Source: Nothophaeocryptopus gaeumannii
Taxonomy: Eukaryota > Ascomycota > Dothideomycetes > Mycosphaerellales > Mycosphaerellaceae
DNA length: 64,000 nucleotides
Assembly (NCBI GenBank): GCA_031771865.1
Contig: JASISA010000009.1
Location: 62,001-126,000, forward strand
Reading direction: 5' to 3'
A program made the position numbers and the translations under genes. Positions 33,844-42,816 of this stretch are shown here, piece after piece. Within the stretch, counting starts at the first letter, position 1, and every line of letters starts with the position of its first letter. A model generated the notes under the pieces. That model searched no databases, was not told the DNA's origin, and saw only the letters and a list, made by a program, of their open reading frames with translations.

Positions 33844-34684
33844 GACTGTGGAGAAGCGTAGAGGTGCGGCGACTCGAGGGAAGAGCTTCTCGGACGCCGG
33901 ATGAACTGATGCAGAAACGCAGCACGTTTTATTCTCAGTTCTGGGGAGAAATGGATATTCGCATGGGTAGAATATGGCGTTTTTACGGCGTTTCTTCGGT
34001 GCCTTGAGGTGGAAAATGGAACTGCATGGATTGCAGAAGAGTGATACAATGACTGACTACCCTGGGCATGGTTTCGAAGTGTACAGTGGACAACACCAAG
34101 AGGCTTCTTTTATCTTATTTACAACTTTACTTACATTTCGGGCTTCCTCTATCTTTTCCTGGCTGAGAAAGAGGTAGATATGGCTTTGCTGCGAAGATTC
34201 TGCTTATATCTTGTAGATTTCGCCTCGGGTCTTCCTTACGGCTCAGCAAGGCGCAAAACGCGAGGCTTGAGGAAAGTTACATCTTGCGTTCAATGCGAAG
34301 TCGCTGACAAACTGGCGCTTCAGGTGGCTCAAGAGCTCTCGTACGAGCTTCCTCCGGCACTTTTCAGCATGCACGAATCTTTCTACACCCGCACCACTTC
34401 TGGGAAATACAGCAGATACTGGCACAACTTCAGGTATATGACGAGAGGCACGAACTCAAGTGATATTCTCGTTCGGGGAAGTGTCGTGGTACTGTCGGAA
34501 AGCAGTGGTATGCCGCTGTGGAGACGACGATCGCTTTGAAATACAGCGCACAGCCAGAAGACTCAAGCAGTGGAGGATACGCTTAGTTGCGGCTTCGGGA
34601 GGAAGACATAAGGAGCCGTGCTGGATCGTTGTAGACAGCTGAAGTCTGACAGAGATTCAGGATCGAACTTCCGATAACGACAGC
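33844..34684. other. Intergenic, no gene seen
   Basis: SEC4 3' UTR followed by the former promoter of the NmrA-like gene. The open frame at 34180-34539 (119 codons) matches nothing known and is not called. Confidence 0.4.
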
Positions 34685-35771
34685 ATGGCGTCTCCCAATA
34701 CCGACAAGAACAAGAAAGTTTTGCTCGTCCTAGGCGGAACGGGAACTCAAGGCGGCGCCGCGCTGCGCTACTTTGCCAAACACCATTCCAATGGATGGAC
34801 ACTTCGAGGTATTACCCGGAACACCGACTCTCCAGCCTCCAAAGCCTTGCAAGCCCAAGGTGTTGAAATGCTTGCCGCCGACACAACAGATCTGGCGAGT
34901 CTGCAAACCGCTTTCCACGGAGCAACGCATATATTCGCAAATACCGATTCGAATGCGATGATCTTCGATTTCCTTCAACATCCAGAGAAGTTGAGAGAAG
35001 GAGAGACGGCGTTGCAGAAAGCCATCTCGATCGAACGGACGCAAGGTCGTAATATCGTCACCGCCGCAGCCGGGCTTGGAAATGAACTGGAAAGGATCGT
35101 GTGGAGTTCCCTCTCAAGTCCAAAGAAATGGAGTCGAGGGAAGTATAGCAAGGTGGGGATGTTCGACTCGAAAGAATCCATCGAGGAGATGTTCTGGTGA
35201 GAGGAGGGGTTGAAAGGGAAAGTTAGTGTGCTTATGATTGGATTCTACGTCGATAATGCTGTTCGCGTGCTGGACCTCTACGGACCGGAAAAGGCAGCAG
35301 ATGGGGCATATGAATTGGCATTGCCTATGAATGGAGATGTGGCGGTTCCACATGCAGATGTCGAAGCTGATGTGGGATCTTGGGTGCATGCCCTTTTCGA
35401 AGTTCCGCCTGGTCTGACTGTGACGGGGTGTAGTGAAAAGTTGAGCTGGAAGGGATGGCTTGAGAGGTGGGCAACACAAAACGATGTGGAGGCGAGGTAT
35501 CGTCAGGCTTCCGGGGAAGAGTTTGGAAAGAAAATGCCTGTAATGGCGGAAGCTGTTGCGGAGGAGTTTGCGTTTACGGAAGAGTTTGGGTTTGAAGGTG
35601 GAAGGCGGGGGTTGTCTACCCGGATGAGGTGAATATCCTCTCACACGACCGCTCTGTGCTGAATTATGAGGGAGGCTAATATTGATACAGCTACGTAAAA
35701 CAGGAGTGGCGATTCGATCTACACCGCTGTCCGAGTCGATGAAGAGCTACGACTGGTCAAGTCTCCTATAG
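34685..35771 (+). pseudogene. NmrA-like NAD(P)-binding protein, broken by a stop and a frameshift
   Basis: An atypical short-chain reductase related to NmrA/HSCARG. The first 171 codons are intact, with the Rossmann motif LVLGGTGTQGGAALRYF. A TGA at 35198-35200 then interrupts the frame, yet the same frame continues with family-like sequence (KGKVSVLMIGFYVDNAVRV). At about 35600-35610 one base appears to be missing beside a G run: the following VVYPDEV segment lies in another frame. A normal intron follows (35629-35690, GTGAAT donor, CTAAT branch, ACAG acceptor), and the last exon gives LRKTGV...YDWSSLL, the usual family end, with stop at 35769-35771. The two lesions make it a recent pseudogene, or one or both are sequence errors. 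Its end lies 16 bases from the convergent gene. Confidence 0.75.
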
Positions 35772-35786
35772 CCAGAAGATAGCAAT

Positions 35787-36558
35787 CTAAGAGGACCCAT
35801 TGATAACATCTTCACCACCAACCTTCTCAATCGTCTTTCCCTCTCCATCAAGGCGATGCTGGAATTCATTCACATCGATCGCCTTTTTCGTCGTCACGCC
35901 ATGATTCTTCGATCCTTCCTCGATAACCTCATGAACAGGAATCGTCTTGTGCGTAACGGAAGGCTTGATAGTTTCTGCATCGCATGGTCAGCACATCCTT
36001 CCCTTCTTCCCTTTCGGTAGTAAACGTCAACTCACCCTTCTCAATAACAGGCTGCACAGTCTCATGCAGATGATGATGCACCTGCTCTCCCACCACGGTC
36101 CCCTCATCGCTCACTCTCTCCGTCGTATCCTCCTCCCGACTATCTTGGAACCCTTCCTGCTGCGCTCGCACCTCATCCTTCACTTTATCGCCATCGACGT
36201 CCTTGTCTAGCTTCCTGTGCTCCGTGGGTGCAGTCTTCTGATCATGCTTCGTCTCCTCAACTTCCCTATCAACGAGTGGCTGGACTGTGGTATGGTAGTG
36301 ATGTTGATGGCGCTCGCGCTCGATAGCGGTTTGCTCCTTCGTTTCGTGGACGTTCTTGACGGTCTCGTGCTCGACAGCTGGGTTTACATCGCGTGTGATT
36401 TCGGTGTCCTTTTGGCCGGAGGAGTTGCTGACGTCTGTAAGTCCCTCTTCTGATGATGCATTTGATTGGTTGGATTGGGTTTGCGAGTTATTGGAGGGGG
36501 TGTTGTTGCCGGTGTTGGCGTACAGGAGCTTATTGATCGCGTCTGATGCGGCCTCCAT
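35787..36558 (-). CDS. Hydrophilic stress-type protein with HHxHxTVQPV repeats
   Basis: Exons 36558-36036 and 35974-35787 encode 236 residues. The protein is very hydrophilic (Glu, Lys, Asp, Thr, Gln, His) and without Cys apart from translated-intron artefacts. Two related segments, HHYHTTVQPLVDREVEETKH and HHHLHETVQPVIEKETIKP, are a hallmark of a conserved fungal family often labelled 'allergen' or LEA/hydrophilin-like in annotations; I know no biochemical function. The 61-nt intron (GTGAGT donor, GCAG acceptor) splits the second repeat; removing it yields a continuous VIEKETIKPSVTHKTIPVHEV. The start ATG is that of MEAASDAINKLLY. Two perfect TGAGTCA sites and an AGGGG lie upstream, in keeping with stress control. 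Stress protection is inferred. Confidence 0.82.
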
Positions 36559-36619
36559 TTTGAGTGATTTCGGTCGTTTGAGAGCGTCGAAATCGAGTAG
36601 TTAGGTTGCTGATTCTAAG

Positions 36620-36761
36620 TGAGTCATTGATAAATCGTTGAGTCAGTGGTCTTCTTGAAGGCTCGATATAGTGACAACAACTTCCTCCCACGAGCAAAGT
36701 ATATGTATATGCACCAGACCTACCAGCAATCGTCATACTGTTCTAACCCCCACCCGAGGGG
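36620..36761. promoter_or_regulatory. Two TGAGTCA sites and a stress element upstream of the hydrophilic protein
   Basis: TGAGTCA occurs at 36620-36626 and 36639-36645, 62-87 bases upstream of the minus-strand ATG at 36558. AGGGG at 36757-36761 matches the STRE core. TGAGTCA is the consensus for bZIP factors of the AP-1/Gcn4 group (CpcA, Yap1-like). Two perfect copies 19 bases apart are more than expected by chance in such a short region, but binding is inference. Confidence 0.45.
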
Positions 36762-37347
36762 TGATTCATCATTCTCCAGCAGTTCCACACATACCTCAAC
36801 GCACTCTAAACAAGCGATCCTGAAAGGCGTCACGATGACCTGGTCATTAGTCTGCATCTTGTATGTGTCGGCATCATCCTGGGTGGATCTACATGGCCGC
36901 ATAAGCATATCGAGCCATACGTGGCTCTAGTGACCGTCTTCAGTGGCGTACGAATGAAGTGTGGTGCTGTCTGCATCATCCTGTGAGGTACCGGAGATTG
37001 CTCCATGATTGGACTGAAAACCTGGATGCGGATCCTCAGACTTGGACAGGGTGGCACGCCAAGACATTACAACCGTCATTGTTGCGACGTGCATCTTTGT
37101 GCTGCTGGCAATGTGGAAAGGTGTTCGCAAGAAGTGAGAGGGGACCGAGCGATGAGATCGCATGCAATGCTTCTGGCTATTTGCTCTTGCGCTATGAGTA
37201 TGGCACTGTCGGCAAAGCTGTCAAGTGAGATGCCGCAGCTCTTTCTGCTGTGCCGTATTTCGACCAGTCAGCACCGTGACCCGATCATCTAGCATCTTAC
37301 CATCTATGAGAGTAGAGTGTCGTGCATCGTTCTTCGTATCCCATGCT
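36762..37347. other. Intergenic, no gene seen
   Basis: Upstream part of the hydrophilic-protein promoter and the 3' region of the nucleotidyltransferase gene. No recognisable content. Confidence 0.4.
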
Positions 37348-39900
37348 TCAGTCGTCGCCGTTGAGAACTGCCTCTGCAGCACCAAACGCAGTATCCTCTG
37401 CCTGCTGCTCCGCCTTCTTGCGGCGGAACTCTTCAAGATAAGCCGCCGCTTTGTCGCCCGATATCTCATTGAAGTTGGTGTTCTTAGCCGCCTGCCCTCC
37501 GTTGCTCTTCTTCCTCCTAGGATTGGCCTTGGCGGCGCCGAGTGTCGGAAAGGCATCCTGGTCCTCGACGTTCAGCTGCTTTGGCTTGGAAATGGAGCCT
37601 GACCGAGACTGTCGTTGCGGTGCAGATTTGTCGACTGAGCCATCGAGGTTGCGTTGGTTGGCTGGCTTCACCTGCATCTTTTCATGATTCTGTCCGCGAA
37701 TCTCTCTTGGAGACGTTTCCACTTCCACCTTGCCCATAAGGCCAAGGTTGTCGTTCATCTTCTTGCTGAGACCGTCAACAGTGAAGTCAGCGTCGGCAGC
37801 TTCAATCATCTTGGCAAACAGATCCCCTTCTCTAGAAGGAACGCCTTGCGCGATCGCGTTCAGGATGAAATGGGCGCGTCTGAACTCATCTCGAATGGCA
37901 ACGATTCCGTTGTGTGTAACAGTCCGAGCCACATTGTGACTGAGCTCGAACGGATCTTCAATGCAGAACAAATAGCGGTGTTGAATCTTCTTCCCTTCCC
38001 CTTCTTCGGTCGTAGCCTTGACCCATCCCTTTGCCTCCTTGCTTAGAATGCCCTTTGGCGAGCGGAGTGAGAGCACTTGTTGGGTCCAGACGAACTGGAG
38101 ACCACCGCCCATTGAAGAGTAGTACTGAAAGAACCCAGCCAGGAGCGACCCGAGTGATTCTGTGTTCGAGCTCATCTGTCCGTTCCGCAAGGCATCTTGG
38201 ATCTCGTCTTCATTCCGCCAAAAGTCGACTTCCCATCCATCTACTGCGGTCTTGTTGTGGCCGGGTGATGTGCAGCGCGGGTGCGGACGCCATGGACTCT
38301 GCAAATTGGGTAGAACTGGTGGCTGTGCAACGTTAACAAGATATTGCAACACCATGAGGACGTATCCATAGCTGGACAGCGTCCCCGAGTATGAGCTGTT
38401 GATCTTGCGCTGCTTTGCCCACGACTTGACAAACAAGACCATGGGGCGCACGCGTGGGTCGCACATGGAATAGCAGCGAAGCATCTGTGTATTGTGCAAG
38501 CCAAGAGGGTTGAAGAAGTTGATGTCGCATTGAATGCCAATTCCATCTTTTGGGAAGTCCAGAGGGCCGGCCTTGCGCTCTCGCGTCCACGTCTTAGACT
38601 GCTCACGCTTCGATCGAAGCACTTCGGCCTCTTGCGATTCTGCCGAAGATTCCAACGTCACGCTCGAGGTGTCTTGCTGCGTCACGCCATCTGGGATCGT
38701 CGTGATCGACTTGCTGACCTCTTTGATCTTGCCATTTGCAGTCGCCGGCGCTTGATGGGTCTCTGCATGCTTGCTAGTCTCATCAATGGCTGGAGCTAAA
38801 TCATCCGCGCCAGGATCTTCATTGGTATGGTCGTTATTCTGATACAAATGGGGATACTTTTGCTCTCTAGGCAGAAAGTCCCATTTCTCACGTTCTTCGC
38901 GCAGCTTATCAAGTAAGCTCACACCTGGAGCCTGACAGATCTTGATTATCGGCACTCGAGTTCGCGTTAGTAGCCTCGCTCCAAAGCCCTTGCGCAACAA
39001 GGCCTTCTCTAACGATCGAGGCAGGTCATCCGCTAACATCGAGAAGACCGCTTGGGTAGAGCTCTGATCTTGGACTACAATGACAAGATCCATATCGGAC
39101 CCTGCGGTCGCGAATCCGGACTTGAAGCTGCCGAAGCACTCCAATGAGATCCTGGGCAAGTTTGGGTTTTCGCTGCATAAATTGTGGCAGACTGATTCGA
39201 GATCGATTCGGAACTGCTCCTTTTCAGCTCGTTCTGCCTCACTCATGTCCACGCTGGGGACCTCGCGAGCAGCCATCTGCTCAAGATAGTCGGCCTGTCT
39301 CTGGCGTGCAACATCCCTTCCCACGAAGAACTGTTGGTTCACACGCGCGTTGGGGTCGTAAAGGTTTCGATTCGCTGGAGGTGGCCTGATGTTGCCCTGA
39401 ACCGGACCTCCTCGCTGGAAAGCATCGGGGTCGAGCTGAATCTGTTGGCCGCGCGATTGTTGCTGTCGTCGCATGCCTCCTCCGCGCGGAGGTCCGACTG
39501 GGCCATGGCTGTTCGGCCGACCCTGATGAAAGCCGGGAGGTGGACCAGATGGGGCTTGATGATGCGGAGGTCCGCGCGCGCGTAGATGAGGAGGCAAGAA
39601 ATGAGGCGCCGGCGCCTGTGGAAGAGGTTGAGGTGCCATTGCTGGCGAAGGGAAGCCTTGGTTATGGGGCGATGCAGGGCTCATGGGGCCGCTTCCACCC
39701 CAGAAGCGACCGTGGCTAAAGTGTCCATCGGGCTGTTGCGGACTTGGTGACTGTTGCCCATAATCTGGCATCGCAGGTGGCAGGCGCACCCGCGGTCTCG
39801 CATCTTGACCGGCGTCGTCTGGGACAGAGCCATTCAATAGGATCATCCGTCTAAGTCGATCCTCCAGACTGGCGCCGTCCTGGGTCATGAAGCCATGCAT
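37348..39900 (-). CDS. Cid1-type terminal nucleotidyltransferase (PAP-associated domain)
   Basis: Single frame of 850 residues from the ATG at 39900. The first 190 residues are Pro/Gly/Gln-rich (disordered). The nucleotidyltransferase core follows: ECFGSFKSGFATAGSDMDLVI near 255-275 has the G-S motif and two of the metal-binding Asp (DMD); IKICQAP and the later FFNPLGLHNTQML belong to the central domain. SYGYVLMVLQYLVNVAQPPVLPNLQ and LLAGFFQYYSSMGG mark the PAP/25A-associated domain. A C-terminal Lys/Arg/Glu-rich segment ends the protein. Family: non-canonical poly(A) or poly(U) polymerases acting on RNA 3' ends, as Cid1/Cid11/Cid13 in fission yeast. Adenylyl versus uridylyl preference cannot be read reliably. 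It diverges from the TFIIF-alpha gene. Confidence 0.88.
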   Translation of the reverse strand: MHGFMTQDGASLEDRLRRMILLNGSVPDDAGQDARPRVRLPPAMPDYGQQSPSPQQPDGHFSHGRFWGGSGPMSPASPHNQGFPSPAMAPQPLPQAPAPHFLPPHLRARGPPHHQAPSGPPPGFHQGRPNSHGPVGPPRGGGMRRQQQSRGQQIQLDPDAFQRGGPVQGNIRPPPANRNLYDPNARVNQQFFVGRDVARQRQADYLEQMAAREVPSVDMSEAERAEKEQFRIDLESVCHNLCSENPNLPRISLECFGSFKSGFATAGSDMDLVIVVQDQSSTQAVFSMLADDLPRSLEKALLRKGFGARLLTRTRVPIIKICQAPGVSLLDKLREEREKWDFLPREQKYPHLYQNNDHTNEDPGADDLAPAIDETSKHAETHQAPATANGKIKEVSKSITTIPDGVTQQDTSSVTLESSAESQEAEVLRSKREQSKTWTRERKAGPLDFPKDGIGIQCDINFFNPLGLHNTQMLRCYSMCDPRVRPMVLFVKSWAKQRKINSSYSGTLSSYGYVLMVLQYLVNVAQPPVLPNLQSPWRPHPRCTSPGHNKTAVDGWEVDFWRNEDEIQDALRNGQMSSNTESLGSLLAGFFQYYSSMGGGLQFVWTQQVLSLRSPKGILSKEAKGWVKATTEEGEGKKIQHRYLFCIEDPFELSHNVARTVTHNGIVAIRDEFRRAHFILNAIAQGVPSREGDLFAKMIEAADADFTVDGLSKKMNDNLGLMGKVEVETSPREIRGQNHEKMQVKPANQRNLDGSVDKSAPQRQSRSGSISKPKQLNVEDQDAFPTLGAAKANPRRKKSNGGQAAKNTNFNEISGDKAAAYLEEFRRKKAEQQAEDTAFGAAEAVLNGDD

Positions 39901-40542
39901 GATGGTAATCGATGCCGGAACGAAAGTTGAAGAGTTGGACTTCTTACTCAGATATTGCCTGGAAGCTCAACTGGAGCTCATGGCGCATGAAGTGTGATCA
40001 AACAGCGTCAAGCAAAGACCCAACGCCAGGCGACCTTGCCGTGATAGATGAGGGCGGTCGCGGTCGTGGAGCCGACGACCAGATGTGGCCTCAATATATG
40101 CTGCCTTTTGCCTTGGCTCGGCGGAGGTTGACGTTCATCAGAAGTGAAGGTCGCGTCGGGAAGTCTGGAAGGAAGGAAAGGCCAAACGGTAACGCGAGGC
40201 TCGGCCCGCAGATCCTTGCATCCCTGTCCTTGTCCGCGCCTGGCTGGCTCGAGCGCCTGCAGCCTCACGTTTACCTGCGCTTATTGACGTGCCTTCTCAA
40301 ACAATTGCTGCTCCTTCCCATCAAGCAACAAAGACTTCCGCGCACTCCACCCGCCCATTGTACGAACCGTCGACATATCGATCAATATCGACTACCAACC
40401 GTCTTCCGTTCATCTCCTCGACCGTACGCAGATCACTCTACCGCCCCCAAACTCGAGGTTGCTCATCACGAACCCCTCCCTTGCTACCTCACCGCGTACG
40501 CAATACCACGACGGACTACACTCGGAACGCGTCGCGCCCAAT
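39901..40542. promoter_or_regulatory. Divergent promoter nucleotidyltransferase / TFIIF-alpha
   Basis: 642 bases between the two ATGs. The TFIIF side (40280-40540) is C/A-rich and nearly free of ATG, as fungal 5' UTRs often are. A plus-strand open frame covers the region but starts at ATG 39912 and matches nothing, so it is not called. Confidence 0.4.
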
Positions 40543-42579
40543 ATGAGCGCGTCGCCCGTGCGGCCAGGTTCAGGGCCAAACTCGGTCACTCCTACCACCG
40601 GCGGGCCACAGGCCGCTGTGCGCAAGCGACCCGCAGTCAGCATCTTCAATACCGGGAACAAGAAAAGACCTGTGAAGAGAGTCACGCCGTCTGGTCAGTC
40701 AGCACCTGCCTCGCGGCCTGCACAAAATGGCCCTCCCCTCTCGTCATACCAACTGCCGATGAACAGTTCTTCGGTACCACCAGCCTCCATACCAGCTGCT
40801 TCGAGTGCGCCGGGCAGCGAGCCAGATCCGAAGACGTACGAAGAATATCCGATCATCATCACAAAGAGCGCACTTATGCAAGGACTACGCCATCATGCCA
40901 TGAAGCTACAGAGTCGAGTGGACAAGGACGGCAACATGGTTTCTGTGAACCCTTACGACGAGAGTCAGTTCGTGCGGCCAGTGCGTCTTCATCGGCGTTA
41001 TGCACGCGACAAGATGGAGACGGCCGAGCAGTCTGATGCTGCCTCTGGGGTTGACGACAAGGAGCGCGAGCTCATGAATTCCCGACGCGCGGAACGCCAG
41101 GCTGAGCGAGAAGAGAATCAGAAGCTGATCGCGCCGACTGGTGGAGAGGCGAACAAGGTTCAGAAGAAGAAGCAACAGAAGAAGGTTGAAGAGGGCAGAG
41201 ACGAGAGCAATCCTGTTCGCAAGAAGCGTCAACAGCTGCGTTATGAGGAAGCCCGCCCGTGGCACTTGGAGGATTTTGAGGGCAAGAACATCTTTGTTGG
41301 CTCATACGAGGAACCACTGTCGGAGCGGAGCATCATGCTGGAAGCGAGGAACGACGGCAATTTCCAAATGATCCCTATTGAAAAGTGGTACAAGTTCAGC
41401 CAAACCAACAAGGTCAATGCGATGGACTCGGAAGAAGTAGAGAAGTTCATGGCCAAGAAGCACGTCCCTGGTCGATGGGCCTTGGGCACGCAAAAGGCCA
41501 ACGAGCGACAGCGTGCTGAGGAGCTGAAGCGCAAGATCGCTGCGCGGAGAGCTGCAGTGGCCGATGATGAGGACCGCAAGGCCTCTTTTGACGATGGTGA
41601 TTTTCAAGCAGATCGCGACATGCTCGATCTCGACGTCAAGGATGAATTCCAGGACGATGACGAGGGGGTGCTGTTCCAAGGAGAGGAGGGCGAAGACGAG
41701 AAGGACATCGAACAGAGGATCTACTTGGAGATGCGAGACGCGGGCTTGGGTGGTACCGGTGTGAAGGACGAGGACCAGGATGTCGAGGGCGAATTTCGTA
41801 CAGAGCAACAGGAGAAGCTAGAGGAGAAGAAATTGACAAAGAAGCTGAGGAAGCAGCTGTGGAAGAGAGAGCAAGCGCACCAGTACGAGTCCGACTCGGA
41901 CGATCCGTACGCCGACTCCAGCGATTCGATGGACTCCGATGAGGAGCGCGAAGAGCAGCGCAAGAAGGAGGAGGAGGAGAAGAAGGCCGCAGCACTCAAC
42001 AGCGACAAGTCAGGCGCTTCCACCCGCGGCACCAACACACCCAACGGTCGACCCGAGAAGCGTGATTTACCGGGCCTTAAACCGTCACTTAAGCGTCCAG
42101 GGTCGCCTGATGTCTCCGACCTCAGCGGAAACGAGTCGAGTCGAAAGAAGGCAAAGAGTGTTAACGGACGTGCGGTGTCTACTGCGCCTGGTGGAGCCCG
42201 TTCGCTCTCTCCCGAGACCGCAAAGATCCGCACTGCAAAGGCTGCCGGGTCTGGATCAGGTAGTGACACGGAGACATCGCGCGCTGGACACACCAAGCTC
42301 AAGCTGAAGAACAGTCCGCCCGCATCTCCCGCCGCTGCGACGCCAAATGGCTCTCGCGCAGGCTCGCCGGCTGCTAGCGGTAGTCGTACGCCGAACTTCC
42401 CAACCTTGGAGGAAGTTCGCGCGGCCATCCCGCAAGAGGGCATCACTATCAACGCTCTGGTCGCCACGTTCAAGACTAAAGTTGGAAACCGCAGCCTTGA
42501 GTTTATAGCATTGGTCAAGCAAGCGGGCCAGCAGTCCAAGGATCCCACGAAGAAGGGCATGATCATACCAAAGGCATAG
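40543..42579 (+). CDS. TFG1: Transcription factor IIF subunit alpha (RAP74)
   Basis: 678 residues from the ATG of MSASPVRPGSGPN; the open frame extends upstream without an ATG. The N-terminal dimerisation part contains RPVRLHRRYARDK and, near 235-290, PWHLEDFEGKNIFVGSYEE and NFQMIPIEKWYKFSQTNK, the fungal RAP74 core that pairs with the TFIIF beta subunit. An acidic and charged middle (FEDGDFQ..., EEEEKKAAAL) and Ser/Pro-rich linker follow. Near 619-678 a winged-helix segment begins FPTLEEVRAAIPQEGI and ends GMIIPKA just before TAG. TFIIF escorts RNA polymerase II into the preinitiation complex; the RAP74 winged helix binds the CTD phosphatase Fcp1. The same frame continues after the stop with a second winged-helix-like segment (see next entry). 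Confidence 0.9.
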   Translation: MSASPVRPGSGPNSVTPTTGGPQAAVRKRPAVSIFNTGNKKRPVKRVTPSGQSAPASRPAQNGPPLSSYQLPMNSSSVPPASIPAASSAPGSEPDPKTYEEYPIIITKSALMQGLRHHAMKLQSRVDKDGNMVSVNPYDESQFVRPVRLHRRYARDKMETAEQSDAASGVDDKERELMNSRRAERQAEREENQKLIAPTGGEANKVQKKKQQKKVEEGRDESNPVRKKRQQLRYEEARPWHLEDFEGKNIFVGSYEEPLSERSIMLEARNDGNFQMIPIEKWYKFSQTNKVNAMDSEEVEKFMAKKHVPGRWALGTQKANERQRAEELKRKIAARRAAVADDEDRKASFDDGDFQADRDMLDLDVKDEFQDDDEGVLFQGEEGEDEKDIEQRIYLEMRDAGLGGTGVKDEDQDVEGEFRTEQQEKLEEKKLTKKLRKQLWKREQAHQYESDSDDPYADSSDSMDSDEEREEQRKKEEEEKKAAALNSDKSGASTRGTNTPNGRPEKRDLPGLKPSLKRPGSPDVSDLSGNESSRKKAKSVNGRAVSTAPGGARSLSPETAKIRTAKAAGSGSGSDTETSRAGHTKLKLKNSPPASPAAATPNGSRAGSPAASGSRTPNFPTLEEVRAAIPQEGITINALVATFKTKVGNRSLEFIALVKQAGQQSKDPTKKGMIIPKA

Positions 42580-42816
42580 GATGCCCTTGGTGATGAGCAG
42601 TCAGCGTGGGATGAGCTTTTGGAAGAGCAGATTCGCGGCATCATACCCAAGGATGGAATGCGCCAGGGTGACCTCACCTCACTTCTTGGACCCAAACTAC
42701 CCCAGGCTCGAGTTACGCAGTTCTTAAGCGTTACTAGGCGTCTTTGCCGTTCGCACAAACAGGACGGAGAAATGCGTATCTTCTTGAAAAAGGAGACTCA
42801 CCAAAGTCGTCCTTGA
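42580..42816 (+). other. In-frame continuation of TFIIF-alpha beyond TAG: second winged-helix-like segment
   Basis: 78 sense codons directly after the TAG at 42577-42579, in the same frame, ending at TGA 42814-42816. The translation starts DALGDEQSAWDELLEEQI and has EEQIRGIIPKDGM, DLTSLLGPKL, VTQFLSVTRRLCRSH and GEMRIFLKKE, which line up with helix 1, helix 2, helix 3 and the wing strand of the RAP74 C-terminal domain; EE-R-IP-x-x-G is shared with the first copy. I cannot tell whether it is translated by readthrough, spliced in, or lost by a nonsense change. No good intron is visible: a 66-nt candidate (42514-42579) has a weak GTCAAG donor and no branch site. Confidence 0.55.

Noticed and set aside
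42514..42579. Intron that would remove the TAG of TFIIF-alpha
   Set aside because: The donor is GTCAAG, no CTNAC branch site is present, and it would delete the end of a normal winged-helix domain.
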